From Oryzias latipes (Eukaryota > Chordata > Actinopteri > Beloniformes > Adrianichthyidae): DNA of 64,000 bases. The stretch covers positions 11,981,483 through 12,045,482 of the forward strand of contig NC_019859.2 of assembly GCF_002234675.1 (NCBI RefSeq), given 5' to 3'. The notes beneath the pieces are model-generated. The model worked only from the letters and a program-made list of their open reading frames with translations. It did not search any database and had not been told where the DNA came from. The position numbers and the translations under genes were made by a program. This document shows positions 1-22,100 of the stretch, piece after piece (positions within the stretch are counted from its first letter, which is position 1; each line of letters starts with the position of its first letter).

Positions 1-34
1 CATTTTTAAGCACAGCCAGAATTAATCCATATTT

Positions 35-217
35 CCCTTGTGCTATCCAAGGCACTTTAAGGTTGGGAGTGGGGTCAACTGAACCTTTTTTCTTCAATGA
101 TTTGTGATCTTCACTGGTGTCCATGGATTACATGAAATCCTCTTTACCTTTATCTACCTTTGTCATGGTAGGAATAACACGTCAGTGTAAGGGTGGGGTC
201 ATAGGATAGCACAAGGG
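35..217 (+). repeat. MITE family M1, copy 1
   Basis: A ~180-210 bp element with short terminal inverted repeats, CCCTTGTGCTATC at one end and its complement GATAGCACAAGGG at the other. It contains no coding capacity. Near-identical copies occur at 12009-12208 (-), 14755-14960, 29714-29912, 31382-31592 and 58615-58819, with pieces at 37380-37445 and 48327-48755. Small open frames read across it are an effect of the repeat. The superfamily is not assigned. Confidence 0.85.
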
Positions 218-1071
218 ATATACCTTCGTGTGCTCAGAGAGGGCCACCAAGTTTTTTTTTAAGGCTTTTAAATGCGCCTTATAGTCTGTAAAATATTGTA
301 ATTGTGACAGGGCATTTGGAGCTTTACGGATTGTAAGAGGGCTGGTATGAGAGTTGGTATAGACCTTTGACCCTTGCTCTCTTGAGAAGTCCGACTCTTT
401 AGTCACAGATGCAAAAATGGGCTCTGACTCAGTAGACGAAGGGACCCTGTGCGTCATCATCTCATGTGTTCCCTCTGCGTGCTCAAGCTCGGGGTACACA
501 GTCTGATACTTAGCTTAACAGTGGTAGATTGAGACATTATGGCTTCTATGAGACTCCCACAGGAGCCATCGAGAAAATACTGAACATTCTTTCCTAAAGT
601 GTTAGTAAAGTATTCTGGATGTATGCATTTTTGTCTTCCTAGTGCGCTAATAGAAATGATAAAAAAGTAACAAAATATGTAGGATTTGTGTGAAACTATA
701 TATAAAACTATTTTTATACCTGAACATTGAGCTATGACAGCAAAATCAATAAAACCAAAGTATTAGTAACATGCTACAACCTATTGTTATTTTATTTTCT
801 AGATTTTTTCCCCTCAAATATGATCAATAGTAAAAAAGCAAATTGTTTGTATTGAATATATATTTATAATAACAAACATAATATTAAAACATTTTGACAG
901 CATTCTTTATGAAAATATTTGAACTTTTTTGTAGGAAAAGGTTAAAATATAGAGAAAAAATCATGCAAGATCAATGAGGCTTTTATTTGTGTTATCTTGC
1001 AATGGTTTAAATGAATGACTTGGTTGAAGAAATTCACTGGGATAATCTCTCTTTCTCTCACACTCATGCAG
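218..1071. other. AT-rich non-coding DNA upstream of the first visible stim2 exon
   Basis: No exon with good splice sites was seen here. About 30 bases near 224-260 (tgtgctcagagagggccac) recur near 12330, so the M1 copy before it sits in another interspersed repeat. The stretch is probably stim2 intron 1, since the signal-peptide exon is not visible. Confidence 0.5.
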
Positions 1072-9697
<8,626 letters not shown>

Positions 9698-10440
9698 CGA
9701 TCCACCTTCAAAGATGGTCTTTCTTAAGATGCGTTCACAACAAACGCGATTCACGTGGCAGGGTAGCCAGTTTCAATGTCAAGTTGCTATCAGAGGTCCT
9801 GCAGTGCGATTTGAGCGATGAGACGGCGTGTTTTGAGGGGGGGGCGCAACAATGCAGCACAGCGAAAATTGTGACGCATGATGAAAATTAAGCCAAGCAA
9901 GTTTAAATATCTGAAGTTTGACCATGGATTTGCATCTCTTCAACCAATAAGGGACTTGGCTTTGACATTTGACGTGTGGAGCCCAAAACCAACATAAAGG
10001 AGAATCTGATCATTCTCCTCCCAGTCTTATTTTATCTATTTTTCTTATTTAAATTTAAAAAATAATAAAAAAGGTCCCCTAACTGTATTCTATTGTGGGA
10101 CAAGAAGTTGTCAAAGATCCTCAAACCAAAAACGTTTGCAAATCATAAAAACCCGCTATAAAACCTAAGGTCTTTGGAACGCCATCCCTTTGTCCGCACG
10201 ACAGATTGACCCTGTTGTTGAGTGTTTTAAACAAGTCAATAATTTTATATTCAGAAGAGTTTTTAGTTGATCTAATTTAGCCTTTTACTGTGATTTATTT
10301 TGTTTTTATTGTCTCTACTTAGTTTAGTCGGTGGCGTGTGTCTGATGACTGGTTGTAGTTTTCTGTGTTTGTACCATTGTAGGCACTTTGTGATTTTGCT
10401 CCAGAAAAGGTGCCATAGAAATAAACATTTACTCACTTAA
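9698..10440 (+). other. stim2: stim2 3' UTR with polyadenylation signal
   Basis: It follows the stop without a break. An AATAAA at 10420-10425, after a T-rich stretch, is the first strong signal. Another lies at 11423. Which is used cannot be told from sequence. Confidence 0.55.
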
Positions 10441-11585
10441 TGCGGATCAGCAAGTCGTCAAACTGGGTCACAAAGACAGAAGTACCTCTGAGAGCGACCA
10501 TCATTCAGACGCAGCTCCTGCAGTAAATGGTGACTCTCATCGTAGCGGGAGAGTCTCTGAATTATCCCAGACATGGTGCCAGGTTGACCTTTTGTAGCTC
10601 TCTTACAAATCATTCATGTCTTCCAAGAATTGTTAATGAGATACACACAGACACTGCTCCATGTAGCGATGAGGCTAAAAAACATTTGCCGGTAGCTCCT
10701 CCCACACACAGTGGGAGCATTAGGTATATGACTGCACTTGTGGACAAGAGTCCAGCCAAGAATTCATTGTGCATCTAAACAGAGGCAGAGGCGAATTCAG
10801 TGCAAACGTGAGAAAACAATGAATTAAAATGGCTATATCAGGAAATCCTAGGGAATTCCGGGGTTCTCACAAATCAATGGATTGACTCTTTTGTAGGTGA
10901 GCACATTCAAATGCAGCTTCAGTTCCACAGAGAAGCTGTAGAACTCAATCAATAAAACAACGTTGTGTCCACCTGAAGGTCACCCGGTGAGGTTAAGGGG
11001 TGTTTTCTTTCTTCTGGCGCTACATCTTTGTGATAGATGCTTTCACACCAGAAAGCAGGAGGATTGAAATCTCTGCTAGGACATTTTAGTGTTGAGTTTG
11101 TGTGTTTTCCTTAAGCTTGTGTAGATTTTCTGGAAGTATCTCATCGTTGTTTGACATCGCAAAATCAACAATGTTCAGATAATTGAAAATTCAAAATTGT
11201 CTGTAGAAGTTATCTTGTTTGTTTTTTTAACAAAGAGAACAAGAAAGGGAGGATAAAGGTCTTATAGTTGTTTGTGGTTTGTGCAATGGAAAAATGAACG
11301 ATAAAACACTTATCTTGTTTTGTATTATGAAGTCTTACATTTTCTGTTTTTTATGCTTTGCCTGAAGCTGAAGTGTAACCTGAAGTTTTAAGTTTCTGTA
11401 TAACAGAGTAAACACTGTACATAATAAAAAAAATTACAAAATTAAATCTCTTGCACATAATGGTTACGTACGTTTTTAAATAAACACCAAAAAATCTAAG
11501 AAATGTTAAGCTTTTTTTGTTAGATGATTGAGTTTGTTGAAACTTTGGCTGTACAGGGGTGGAATGGGTTAAGTGATGTTTAATT
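10441..11585. other. Spacer after stim2, no gene seen
   Basis: AT-rich sequence with an 83-codon frame at 10527-10778 that has no recognisable similarity and no supporting signals. It could include an extended stim2 3' UTR up to the AATAAA at 11423. Confidence 0.45.
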
Positions 11586-12540
11586 TTTTTTTTTTTAATT
11601 TAACCTTTATTTAACCAGATAAAACCCACTGAGATCACGTGTGTTTACGTTTACAGTATTACATTTTGCAATAAGATTGGAATTTTACAGTAAGAAATTC
11701 AAAGTTAAAATACAGTAAAGTGACCTAGTGTTACAAACTTTAATAAATATGGGGAAACATTTGTAAGTACTGTGAGAATCTTAAAGTGCAAAGATACGAG
11801 CTGCACAAACTGGCAATAACATTAAAGACACAAGCACTGACAGCTGGACTTTCTTTCTCTGATACAAAGGAAGCAACGAAAAAAATCAAATAAACCCAAG
11901 TTTGGAAAAATGTATTTCACTTTGGAGATTATTCCAAGCAGATGCAGCAGAAAAACTGAAGGCTTGTTTCCCAAATTCAGTCAGATCACGAGGTCCATGA
12001 CGATGAATAACCCTTGTGCTATCTTAGATGACCCCACCCTTACATTGACGTGTTCTCCCTACCCTGACAAAGGTGGATAAAGGTGGAAAGATTTCATGTA
12101 ATCCACGGACACCAGTGAAGATCACAAATCATTGAAGAAAAAAGGTTCAACACACTGTCTAGTGGGTCTAGATGACCCAACTCCCAACTGCTTAGGAAAG
12201 CACAAGGGATAATGTCATTAGAGAGCAAGGAATAGTGACAGGTGGTTCTTTGAAGAAGAGAACAGAGGTACAAAGGAACCAAACGCAGCGGCTTATAGAT
12301 CTATGTCATCCAATTCATGTACCTTTGTGTGCTCAGAGAGGGCCACTCAGTTCTGGCATACAGTAATGAGTAAGGCGACTACAACCGGCCACAAACCGTT
12401 AAGGCACAGTGGCAGACTGTATTCAGGTTCACTGAAGCAGCAGTGCCTCCGGTGTGTGGATGTAAAAATGAGTAGAAGCACTTTGAGTACCACTGTGGAC
12501 CATTTAGCATGTTTATCACAGAGGTCAGGTCAGTGATTTG
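11586..12540. repeat. Diverged interspersed repeat carrying a MITE
   Basis: Begins with T13 and TTTAACCTTTATTTAACCAG, a widespread fish LINE/SINE 3'-end signature in reverse orientation. It continues through cagcagaaaaactgaaggct and resumes after the M1 MITE (12009-12208) with tgtgctcagagagggccac, which also occurs near 230. Confidence 0.5.
12009..12208 (-). repeat. MITE family M1, copy 2 (inverted)
   Basis: The TIRs AACCCTTGTGCTATC and AGCACAAGGG enclose the family core in reverse orientation. It is nested in the repeat at 11586-12540. Confidence 0.85.
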
Positions 12541-12789
12541 CATTAACCATGCTATATTTTACATATAAGTTAACCAAGTTTGCTGGTGTCCACGTGAAGT
12601 GGCTTTGTGTTAGACAGAAGGTATCAGCAGACGTTTTATACGAGTTCACCTTTTTGCATATCCAAATACACATTGAAAGCATTCATTCATTGTGAATTCA
12701 AATACTGGTGTAACAGGCTTGTTGTAACAAAATCTTGCACACCTGTCAACACATGCCTCAATATGTGACCCATAGCAAAACTTTTAGGA

Positions 12790-13040
12790 TTGGCTTGACC
12801 CTTTATCCATGAACTTCATCTTCACCTGTCTCATGTGTCTGTTCAAGTCTCCACACAGACATACCCTGGATCCTCTCATCCATCTTCATCCAGAGTTTCT
12901 CTTTCTCCTCAAGCGTGAGGTCATAACTTCTGACAACATTCAGCATCACTCCTTCAACTTCCAGCAACTCCCCATCTGACACCCTTTTCACATCCAGAAC
13001 CTTTTTTAACAAGTCCCTACATTCAGAGCTCCTACTCCAA
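12790..13040 (-). mobile_element. Relic of RTE-like LINE endonuclease domain
   Basis: The minus-strand frame reads LLEVEGVMLNVVRSYDLTLE then EKEKLWMKMDERIQ. This resembles the stretch before the catalytic GDFN motif of RTE/Rex3-type apurinic endonucleases. The catalytic part is missing and the copy is short, so it is dead. Confidence 0.55.
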
Positions 13041-14754
13041 GTCCTGCCTTTCTTTCTTTTCTCTGCCTATGATTATGCCTTTCTTATCTCCTTCCAGTAT
13101 TAGTTGTCCAATTTCCAGCAGCACCCTCTAGTATGAAGGTTCTGATTGTGATTGGCATGACTGATGTGGCTGTAGTTTCACCTCCTACCCTCTGGATTTA
13201 GCTGGACTGGCACACACAAGCACTACTTTGTGCCCCCTTGTGGTTGCAGTGTTGAACATTTACTCAAAAGGCATCACATTATTATCAAATTACTCCACTT
13301 CTGCCAATACTGTCGATTTAAAGAATGCAATAAATAATGAAAATGGGTTAATTTTTAAAACACCTGCAAGACCCTTGTATCTAATAAACGTTCCTTGATT
13401 TTTTTTTGTTACAATTTTTTAAATTGATGTTCCTTTTCTTATTTTATTAATTTCTTGTATCCTTGTGCAGCATTAACTCCACACCAGGATGTGTCCTGAT
13501 GCTGCTGCTGCAAAAATAAATAAAAAATAAATAAACGGGAATTCTGAAAGGAATTTTGTCTTCCTTTATCAGTCACAGAGGGTTTTTTCCGGGCTTTGTT
13601 TTTTAAACACATCTTACAAGTTTGAATGTGACAGACAGGTACAGTTCGGACTCATCCTAAAATCTGGGTCATTACTTGGGGTTTCAGGATGTAAACGTGT
13701 AAGTCATCATTAAAGGAAAAAAAAGAAGCCTTTTCTTTTCGGTCGTTGACCATGCCCCACCCACACACACACACAGAAATGAATCTTAAACACAAATCAA
13801 TGAGTCACAAAGAGCAAGAGGAAGTTATGGAGGAGCTGTTTGCAAACTGTGCTGTAGCTGATGACACGTGCTGGTTTTTATTGATGCCCGGGAGCTGTCC
13901 AGTGCTGAAAATCAATGCAGAGCCTGCAGTGATCATCAGAGCTGCACACAGGTTTTGAAAATGAAACTGCCTGTTATGATTTGTTATTCACCCCTCAGTC
14001 CAGCAGTTTTGATAGAGTTGGCTATTCCATAAATTTGACTAAACACAGATCGATTTGCATGGTAGTTTGGCAATTCATCATCCTTATTTAGGCAGTTGCC
14101 TCATTTAACGTATGATTGCAGCTGGATTAGGAACTAAAAGTAGAATTAAGCTGGGAAATGATGCTTAAAGACCTACTCTGATGAAAATCAATTTTTGTGT
14201 GTGTTTTTAATGTTTTTGCGGCCTTTTTATGATGATGGAGGAAAAATATAATATAACGTTAAGCTTAAAACTGAATTTCTGGTTATTTTTTATTCATATA
14301 ATTGTGAGTCAGGAGCAGATTGGGTGGTTCACTGCTCCAAGCTCTCAGCAATGGGGAGGGGAAAGGGGGAGGGATTGCTAATGAAGTTCTACCCCGCTGG
14401 AAAAAATATAGAAAACGATGCAGGTTTTTTGATTTAGTTTAAAACTTCATAATCATAATTACCGTAAAAGACCACAGGGAACGCTTTTACAAATGATCAA
14501 AAGAGGATTTCTTCCTTTTAAGAAAAGCATAATTTTTCAGACATCTTTTGTGAGCCAGTTCATCCTTCCAGCTGGACAGTTCTACACCTAAATTTGCCAT
14601 TGTGCTTGAAGGTGCATGTGTGTGTGTGTGTGCACAAACACAGAATAAAGGAGATGAAAGAGTTCTCATTGTCATCGTTACCCCCAAAAAGCGAGGAAGC
14701 AGAGAATTTGGAGAATATTGGATTTGGTAGTGACTTGTGGATGGTGTCCCTTGT
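13041..14754. other. Spacer with low-complexity A/T runs and a diverged R2-like repeat
   Basis: An (AAATAAA)-rich run near 13514-13535, a CA run near 13760, and from about 14165 a repeat (ttaaagacctactctgatgaaaa onward) partly matching R2. The + frame at 13746-13958 lacks similarity to anything I know. Confidence 0.4.
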
Positions 14755-14960
14755 AACCCTTGTGCTTACTAGGCACTTTAACGTTGGGAATGGGTCATCT
14801 AGACCCACTAGACAGTGCTCTGAACCTTTTTTCTTCAATGATTTGTGATCTTCACTGGTGTCCATGGATTAAATGAAATCTTTCCACCTTTATCCACCTT
14901 TGTCATGGTAGGGACAACACGTCAAAGTAAGGGCGGGGTCATCTAAGAGCACAAGGGTTA
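14755..14960 (+). repeat. MITE family M1, copy 3
   Basis: AACCCTTGTGCTTAC at the left and AGAGCACAAGGGTTA at the right. The core matches the other copies. Confidence 0.85.
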
Positions 14961-16029
14961 ATTAATGGAAGTGTCAACCGTTTAAACATTGATCTCGGAG
15001 AAGAAAATAATAATTGTGGTTTGTCGGGCTTCCTTCAAACCAAGGCTTTCATATTTTGGAATAGAGCTGTGAAAGAAAAAGCCTGCATCAAGATCTGCAC
15101 CACTTTTCGCAACAAGCCTCTTCCACCTGTAGGTGGCAGTCATGCCCTAGTATACAGTAGAAAAAGTAGGAGAAGAAGCCCCTTCCTGCCTGCTCAGTGT
15201 GAACACCATGGGCTAAAAGCACATTCAAGAACACAAGTTACATCCCCCACTTAACAATCCACCTGCTGACAGCTGTGATAAAGCACCTCTCCAGGAAACA
15301 GCAGAAACAGAACGTCTTCATGGACCAGATGCTGCATTCAAGCAACCTCTGACTAAAATCAAGCCACTTTTTTAGCAGAAAACCCCCCACAAATAATAAA
15401 ACCCAAAACACACTTGTGGCCCAGCTTCAGGAAGCAAACAAGTTTCTATGGGAAAATAGCTCCAGCGTGTGTCAAAGTGAAACTGGTACGGCGTTCAGAG
15501 CTAAACCACTGGGGTTACTTGTCAAAAGTACAACTGCTGATACAAGCAGAGTTTGTGCAGAGTTTAAACTGCCATTTAGACACTCCATTTGTATTTGTAC
15601 AATAATAGCTTACTGTGTGGTGTAAATGAAGTCTTAGTTATAAACATTGTCCTGACGAAACAACATTACACTTTACTGGAGTCTGTGTTTTTTGTAGCTG
15701 TTGAATCTGTGAACTTATCTACACTCTCCATCTGTCTGCATGATTCAATCTGTTGTTGTTGTGGGTTTCCTGTGAGCTTTACATGCCAAAAGACATCAGT
15801 TCGTTTTGATTTTGTAGTTTTTTGTAACAGAGACTTTACATTTTTTTAAAAATCTAGTTTAGCATTTTTCTTTAAAGTTTTGTTTTCTTTACAACAGTAA
15901 GTATCAAGAGAACACTTTAAAGAGTCAGATGGAAGAGCTGAAAGATGTTTTTTTAAAAAAAAAAAAGACATTTGAGGAGTAATAAACAATTAATTAGATG
16001 AAGTTCATGTTTTTAGGTTTTCGTTTTGA
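14961..16029. other. Spacer between stim2 and the receptor array, no gene seen
   Basis: Several overlapping 60-86 codon + frames (15414-15849) have no recognisable domain. The homology to the receptor array begins only near 16030. Confidence 0.4.
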
Positions 16030-19000
16030 CTTTTCATTTCGTCCATGTTTTAATAAACATGAAAAGTGATGCTTGTTCCCTTTCGCAACCAAACTGAGAG
16101 CCAACATGGAGAATCTTTTAATTACCCAACAAAGTCTAAATCAGTTCAAGAAAATCTCATTTTTTTTCTCATTTCTTATAGCCTTGGAGGAGGAGTACAC
16201 GCAATCAATGTTGTTTTTTCAACATAGTCGAGATGAATCATTGTAGCCCTCATCTGGAAGAAGTAGATGTGAGAATAAGTCAGACTACCAGCTGCTACAC
16301 AGACCACACATGCTCAGTGATGGCAGCATCGCCACAGAGATCTTCATCATCATCACATGACAAAAACAATCAATGCTTTTAGTAATCTAATGATTGGTTA
16401 AGATGATAACATGATAAGGGTAAAGAAGGAAACAAAACCTTTTTAAAGTATTTGAAACCTTTATTTTAGGAGTTTCCCAAAATCTGTTGACATTTTGGAC
16501 ACATTTTATATCTTAATGTAAATATAACATAGGTACACCCTGTAATTCCTTCCTTTGTTAAACGTTGGATCTTTCATTATAACAGGTAGAACTCACAGTG
16601 ACTTTGCTCTTATCTGTGTGTTGAATCAGCTCACATGTGAAACTGTTACCACTGGGTAAGGGGCTGCATAAGTTCATTTAGACCAGTTTAACCATCATTT
16701 ATTTATACTAAATTTACATTCTGAAACAAAAACATTGATGATTATGTTTTTTTTTTAACTTGAAACTATTTTTCTATTTTAAATAATAAGAAATCTTTTC
16801 ATTGAGAAAAATGTCTGCGACATTAGGTCTTTTTGTGGCTCATAGCTTTTCAGTGTGGGTTTCCTGTTAATTCTCACATTTAGACTGTGGCTGAGCCTGA
16901 TTTACGGTCGGTGTGAGTTTCTCTAACTTCCTGGAAGGGGCCTTGTTGAATAAATAGTACTTAAAATAATGATCAACAACGTTTTTTGCCGTTTCCTGAA
17001 ACAAATGTTTCCTTTTAGAGCTATTGTCTCATGTTCTGTTCAGAGACTGAACCAAACATGCAAACATGACAAAAGAAACACTGCTGCTGTTCAACTTGAT
17101 TCTTAACAGTAACAGTCTGCTGTTATCACACAGAACTGGGCACAAACACAGATGTGACGCATGGAAATCTGTTTTATCAACAAATTTGTCCTTCATAAAG
17201 TCAAAAAATAAAAATTTAACAATCAATTTTAACAATTTTTGTGTATTTGAAAAATCTAGGGTGTCCACTACTTTCTGGTATCAAGGCTTTTTAACTTTGC
17301 CCCTTTTGTATAGTCAATAACACAATTACTCACTCCTAGGTGACGTTAAAAGTGGTTTAGTCCTGCTGTAATGCCTCATTGTGATAAAAAAAAACAGTTG
17401 GGCAGAAGTTTAGCAATTGTTGCAACACTTGACCCTAAAGCTACTTTCACGCCAGGCATTCGACACGTGTTCAAGAACACGCTGATTATGGATTCTTGAA
17501 CGCTCTTTTAGCACACAGTGTTCACCCTGGACTGTCGCTTTCCAAGATAAGCTCATGTCCGCCACCGACAGTTGGAAGAGGCTTCATGCAAAATATCAAA
17601 TTGGTGCAAATCACGAAAGACTTTATACAGTATAATTTTGGCCGGGAACAAACTTCCCTTATGAATTTCTCCTCCATGATCAACTTTGACTCTGACCCGT
17701 CACTATCAAATCTGAGTCCCTGATTGTTCAAAGTTCTACTAGTTTAACTTTCAACTTGCGTTCAGTACGGAGATCCCGAAAACAGTCTTAAGAATGTCCA
17801 AATGAACATGAAAATGCAAATATTTGAACACAAATGTACTTTTACACATTTTTACATGAACTTTTTATTGAAATTGGTCCCTTTAACTCATTGCTGAGGC
17901 CGGTGTGAACCTAGTTTAACAGCAAAATATTTGGCTTAAAAACACAAAAACTTTTACGATAAGTTTTCGTGAAATGCTGGTCTTTCATATCAATATTTTC
18001 TGGAAAAAAAAGAACGTTTTCAAAAAATGTTCACTTGACTTCATCAGTTTCCTTGTTTCCTTTATGACAGATGATCCACATGTGAGGTGTATTGGACAGC
18101 AGAATATGTGCTAAAGGTTGAAGGATGAGCTGCGTTCTTCCTCTTCGGTCCCACAGATGGTTGGTAGATTTCCAGTGCAGCATCCTGAAATGCAAAAGTT
18201 TAATTTTTTACCTTCATTGTGAGAAAATGTGATGAAAACACTTTTCATACATGTGGCTTCAGTTCTACAGCTGATGTCCCTCAAACTCTCTAATGCCTCA
18301 AATATCTCCATGTGGTTGCAGTAATTTACAAAACCTGGTAGTCCAAAGCATTTTCCTATTCAAGAATGATTTAATCCCAATGGTTCTGAGTTTTTGAGAT
18401 TAGGGAATATCCACTGGGTGAAAAACTCTTGCGTAATAAACTACTCAACGTTAAACATCATCCATAATTCCAAACTCTTTAGGCTGCTGCAAATAAAAAG
18501 AAGTGATGTAGGAAATCAAAGAAACACAAAAAAAAGGAACGCTGCTGCAAATAAAAAAGCCGACTTCACATTCATCCAATTGTTACCCACACCCTAGATT
18601 ATTGTTGGTATGATTATTAATGATAAAAACAACAGATGTATTTTGGTTCCAGGCTCTCAGTACCTGTTCATGGTTGTGTTTGTGGTAGAGACTGTTCTGG
18701 ATTAGAGCGGGCGGTGGAACATAGAACTGTGTTTCTGCTGCATGTTGGAGTAAAGCTACAAAATTCAATTCTTCTCTTCTCAAGGGTCTTTCTGCACAAT
18801 GAATTTCTTCCTGTTAGCAAAACCTAACAATAAACCAGCATCCTCCAATTTACTTTCAAAGCTGGGGCTAGATGGTCTAGAAACAAATAATACATTAAAG
18901 CGTACACATAGTGACATTAAACACTGACATGTTCATCTACTTTCTTGTACCTTTTCCAATCTGTACTCCTGTTCCTTCTTTCTCTTTCTTATCACAGCTG

Positions 19001-19138
19001 TGCACGGGCAAAGTCAACCCCTGATAATTCACTACAATTGGGGATTTTTTCTTTGCAGCATCATTTATTTTTAAATGCAATGTTTCTTTTTTTGTTTGCA
19101 TTGTTCCTTTGCATGGTCTTGGCCATCATATTTTTTCA
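16030..19138. repeat. Segmental duplication block 1 of the receptor array
   Basis: The order of matches (gatgcttgttccctt, aggaggagta, gctacacagaccacacatgc, actgttaccactgggtaagg, tctagggtgtccacta, ggcattcgacacgtgtt, tail exon, tggttccaggct) is the same as in 58.53-64.0 kb. The first part also recurs at 23.85-25.2 kb. The left half corresponds to upstream flank of a receptor gene, but no such gene lies further left. The right half contains the gene A tail exon. Confidence 0.8.
18062..18184 (-). CDS. Gene A tail exon, one ITIM-like motif
   Basis: Acceptor GCATTTCAG, 40 codons then TAA. It starts DAALEIYQPSVGPKRKN and carries TFSTYSAVQYTSHV. Compared with DEDVCYAALEI in genes B and D, five codons (EDVCY) are missing in frame, which removes the first ITIM. 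STYSAV fits the S-x-Y-x-x-V consensus. Confidence 0.8.
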   Translation of the reverse strand, partial: DAALEIYQPSVGPKRKNAAHPSTFSTYSAVQYTSHVDHLS

Positions 19139-22100
19139 TTTTAGTCAGTCTTTTTATTTTTTTATTTTTTTTATTTTTATTTAAGTGAGACAACACAACA
19201 ACTAAACAAAACAAGACAAAACAAAACAACAAACACTTGAAAAAAACCCAGATCTGACAACTACCACATAAAGCGTGTGTGTGTGTAGGTGTGTGTGTGC
19301 GTGTAGGTGTGTGTGGGTGTGTGTGTGAGTGTGTGTCTGATCTAATGACAACGAGAGAGAATTCCATCCCCAAGCTTGAACTAACTGTCACACATTGTGT
19401 TAACTACATACTTAGGGTACGTTATTAAAGAATCATATAACCAGACGCCTGCAAATGAAGTGAATAGGACCTTATAGAGAGAAAAAGGTGAAAAGGGTAA
19501 GGACACACAACAGTCACATACTTGATTCTCAGATGAGACTTACTGTTCGTCTAGGAACTCCATGAAGGCTGACCATACTGATAGTGGTGTGATTGTGTCG
19601 GGGAGAGAAGGTAATAAACTGGCTAAAGAAATATATTCAAGAAATAAATATTTCCATAAAGATAGGTTTATGGTGTTCTTTGATTTCCAGCTCATGAAAA
19701 TTGTTTTCTTAGCTATTGTTATTACTAAAAGAATGAATTTAATCTTGGATGGGTCAATATTCAAATGTGTTAATTCTGATAGGTCTCCTAGAAGACACAA
19801 TGAGGGTGATAAAGGGATGAGGCAGGCCAAGAAGGTAGATAAGGTTTGGGTGATTTCTTCCCAAAATTCTTTAACGGGTGAGCAGTCCCAAGTTGCATGA
19901 ATATATGTGTCTGGGGTATTTTGAGTGCAAAATGAGCAGATCTCTGAATCATATCCCATTCTTGACATTTTATCTCTTGTGTAGTGAATTCTATGGAGGG
20001 TTTTGTATTGTATTAGTTGTAAGTTAGTGTTTTTTGTCATAGTATAGATGTTTTTACATATTTGAAGCCAGAACTCAGTGTTACCAGAAATAGAAAGATC
20101 GTTTTCCCACTTTGTTTTGGGAAGTGATAAAGATTCATCTGAGAATATGATTATTTTATATATTTTACAGAGAAGTTTCCTTCTTGAGTTTATTTTTATT
20201 AAATCTGTTACTGCAGGTGGAAGATCTAGATTTATTGTAGTTACAGATATTTTGGCTTCTATTGAAGATTTAAGTTGTAGGTATTCTAAAAATTGACTAT
20301 TCCTGATGCCAAATACTTGGATAAGATAAGAAAATTGTACTAGAATAAAAAATATGTTTGAGATGTGTAATACCCTTTGTTGCCCAGAATTGAAGATTGA
20401 TTGGTTTTTATTGCTTAAAAAATCTGGATTTTTCCAAATAAGGTGTAGAATAAGATATAGATAGACTTGAGTTTGTAATTTTATGAAGTTTCCACCAGGC
20501 ATTGAGAGTGGAGGCTATTGTCATTACTTTATAACATGGATGACTCTTGATAGATTGACTTAAAAATGGGATGTCTGAGATTTGGAGTTCTTTGCACATT
20601 TCTTTTTCACTATCTAACCAGATGGTGTCTGACTGACTTGGATGAATCCACTCATAGACATATTGCAGTTGGTTAGCAAGTGAGTAATAGTAAATGTTGG
20701 GAGCGTCCAAACCTCCCTGAGATTTGGGTTTTTGCAAGGTGGTTAATTTTATTTGTGGTGTTTTATTTTTCCAATAGAATTTTGTAATGATTGAGTCTAA
20801 AGATTTGAACCAGCCCCGAGGGGGCTGCACTGGAATCATTGAAAGTAAATAATTTATTTTAGGAAGAATTGTCATTTTAATTAGTGCTATTCTGCCCATG
20901 ATGGAGATAGGTAAATTTACCCAGCATTGCAGGTCATCCCTTACTGTTTTCAACAGAGGTGTAAGGTTGAGGCTAATCAGCTCTGACGCCACTGGGGAAA
21001 TTTTAATACCCAGGTAGGTGATGTGATTTATGCGTACTGGAATAGCTGAGGTAAAGGCTGTACTTTCCCATTCAGTTTTATTCAGCGGAAGGACAGCTGA
21101 TTTGTTTCAGTTAACCGAGTAGTCTACAATTTTTGAGAATTGATTAATTAATTGTATAACTTCTTGTAATGATGATTGAGGATTTTGTAGAAACAATAAA
21201 ACATCATCAGCATATAAACTAATTTTATGGTGGACTAGAGACGTCTGAATTTCAATTATGTTGAGGTTCTGTCGTATAGCTGCTGCTAAAGGTTCAGTAA
21301 ATATAATAAATAAGGAAGGAGAAAGTGGGCATCCTTGTCTAGTTCCTCTATACAGCGTAAAGCTCTGTGATGTAATACCATTGGTGGTTATTGTGGCTGA
21401 AGGTGCATTATAGAGAGTCTTGATCCAGTTATTGAATGACTCCCCAAAACCGAATTTTTCCATGACACTAAAGAGAAAGGTCCAATTGACTTTCTCAAAG
21501 GCCTTTTCTGCATCTAAGGTAGCTAAGATGGTGTCTTTTTGCTGTAGAGTCGAATAATGTATTAAATTAAACAGTCTTCGCCGTGTTGAGAGAGGAGAGT
21601 CTTCCTTTAATAAAGCCAGTTTGATCTGGGTGAATTATTTGGGGGGTTACCTTTTCAATCCTGTAAGCTAAAGCTCTGCTGATGATTTTTAAGTCTACAT
21701 TAATAAGAGAGATTGGGCGATAATTTGATGGGAAAGTTAGGTCTTTATCAGGTTTTGGCAGCAGAGAGGTGACTGCTGTATTCATGTGTTTTGGAAGTAT
21801 TGAGGTTTGCTTTATTTCTGTAATTGCTCTGATGAATAATGGAGATATAATATTCCAAGAATGCTTATAGAATTCAGCAACACCAATAATTTTTTTTTAC
21901 ACTTTTAAAAAACATTTGATCAAATATATATATATATACACTTGATATACAGGTTTTAATTAATGAAGTAACCATAAAAACTGTTTTGTTTTTTGTTGCT
22001 CCTGCTGCTCAACCACCATTTTTTAACTCCTCCCTTGAACTGTTCTCTCTGTCTGTCTAAGATCTCAACTTCCATGTTTTTTGCCTTAAGATAGAAAGGT

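Noticed and set aside
14560..14865. Protein MDTSEDHKSLKKKGSEHCLV and similar in several places
   Set aside because: It is the reverse strand of MITE M1 and recurs wherever the MITE does.
16030..17320. Exons in the duplicated flank (frames near 17066 and 25080)
   Set aside because: Frames differ between the three copies and lack splice sites; conservation is explained by duplication.
19071..19391. His/Thr-rich 106-codon frame
   Set aside because: A CA microsatellite in the LINE A 3' UTR read in a chance frame.
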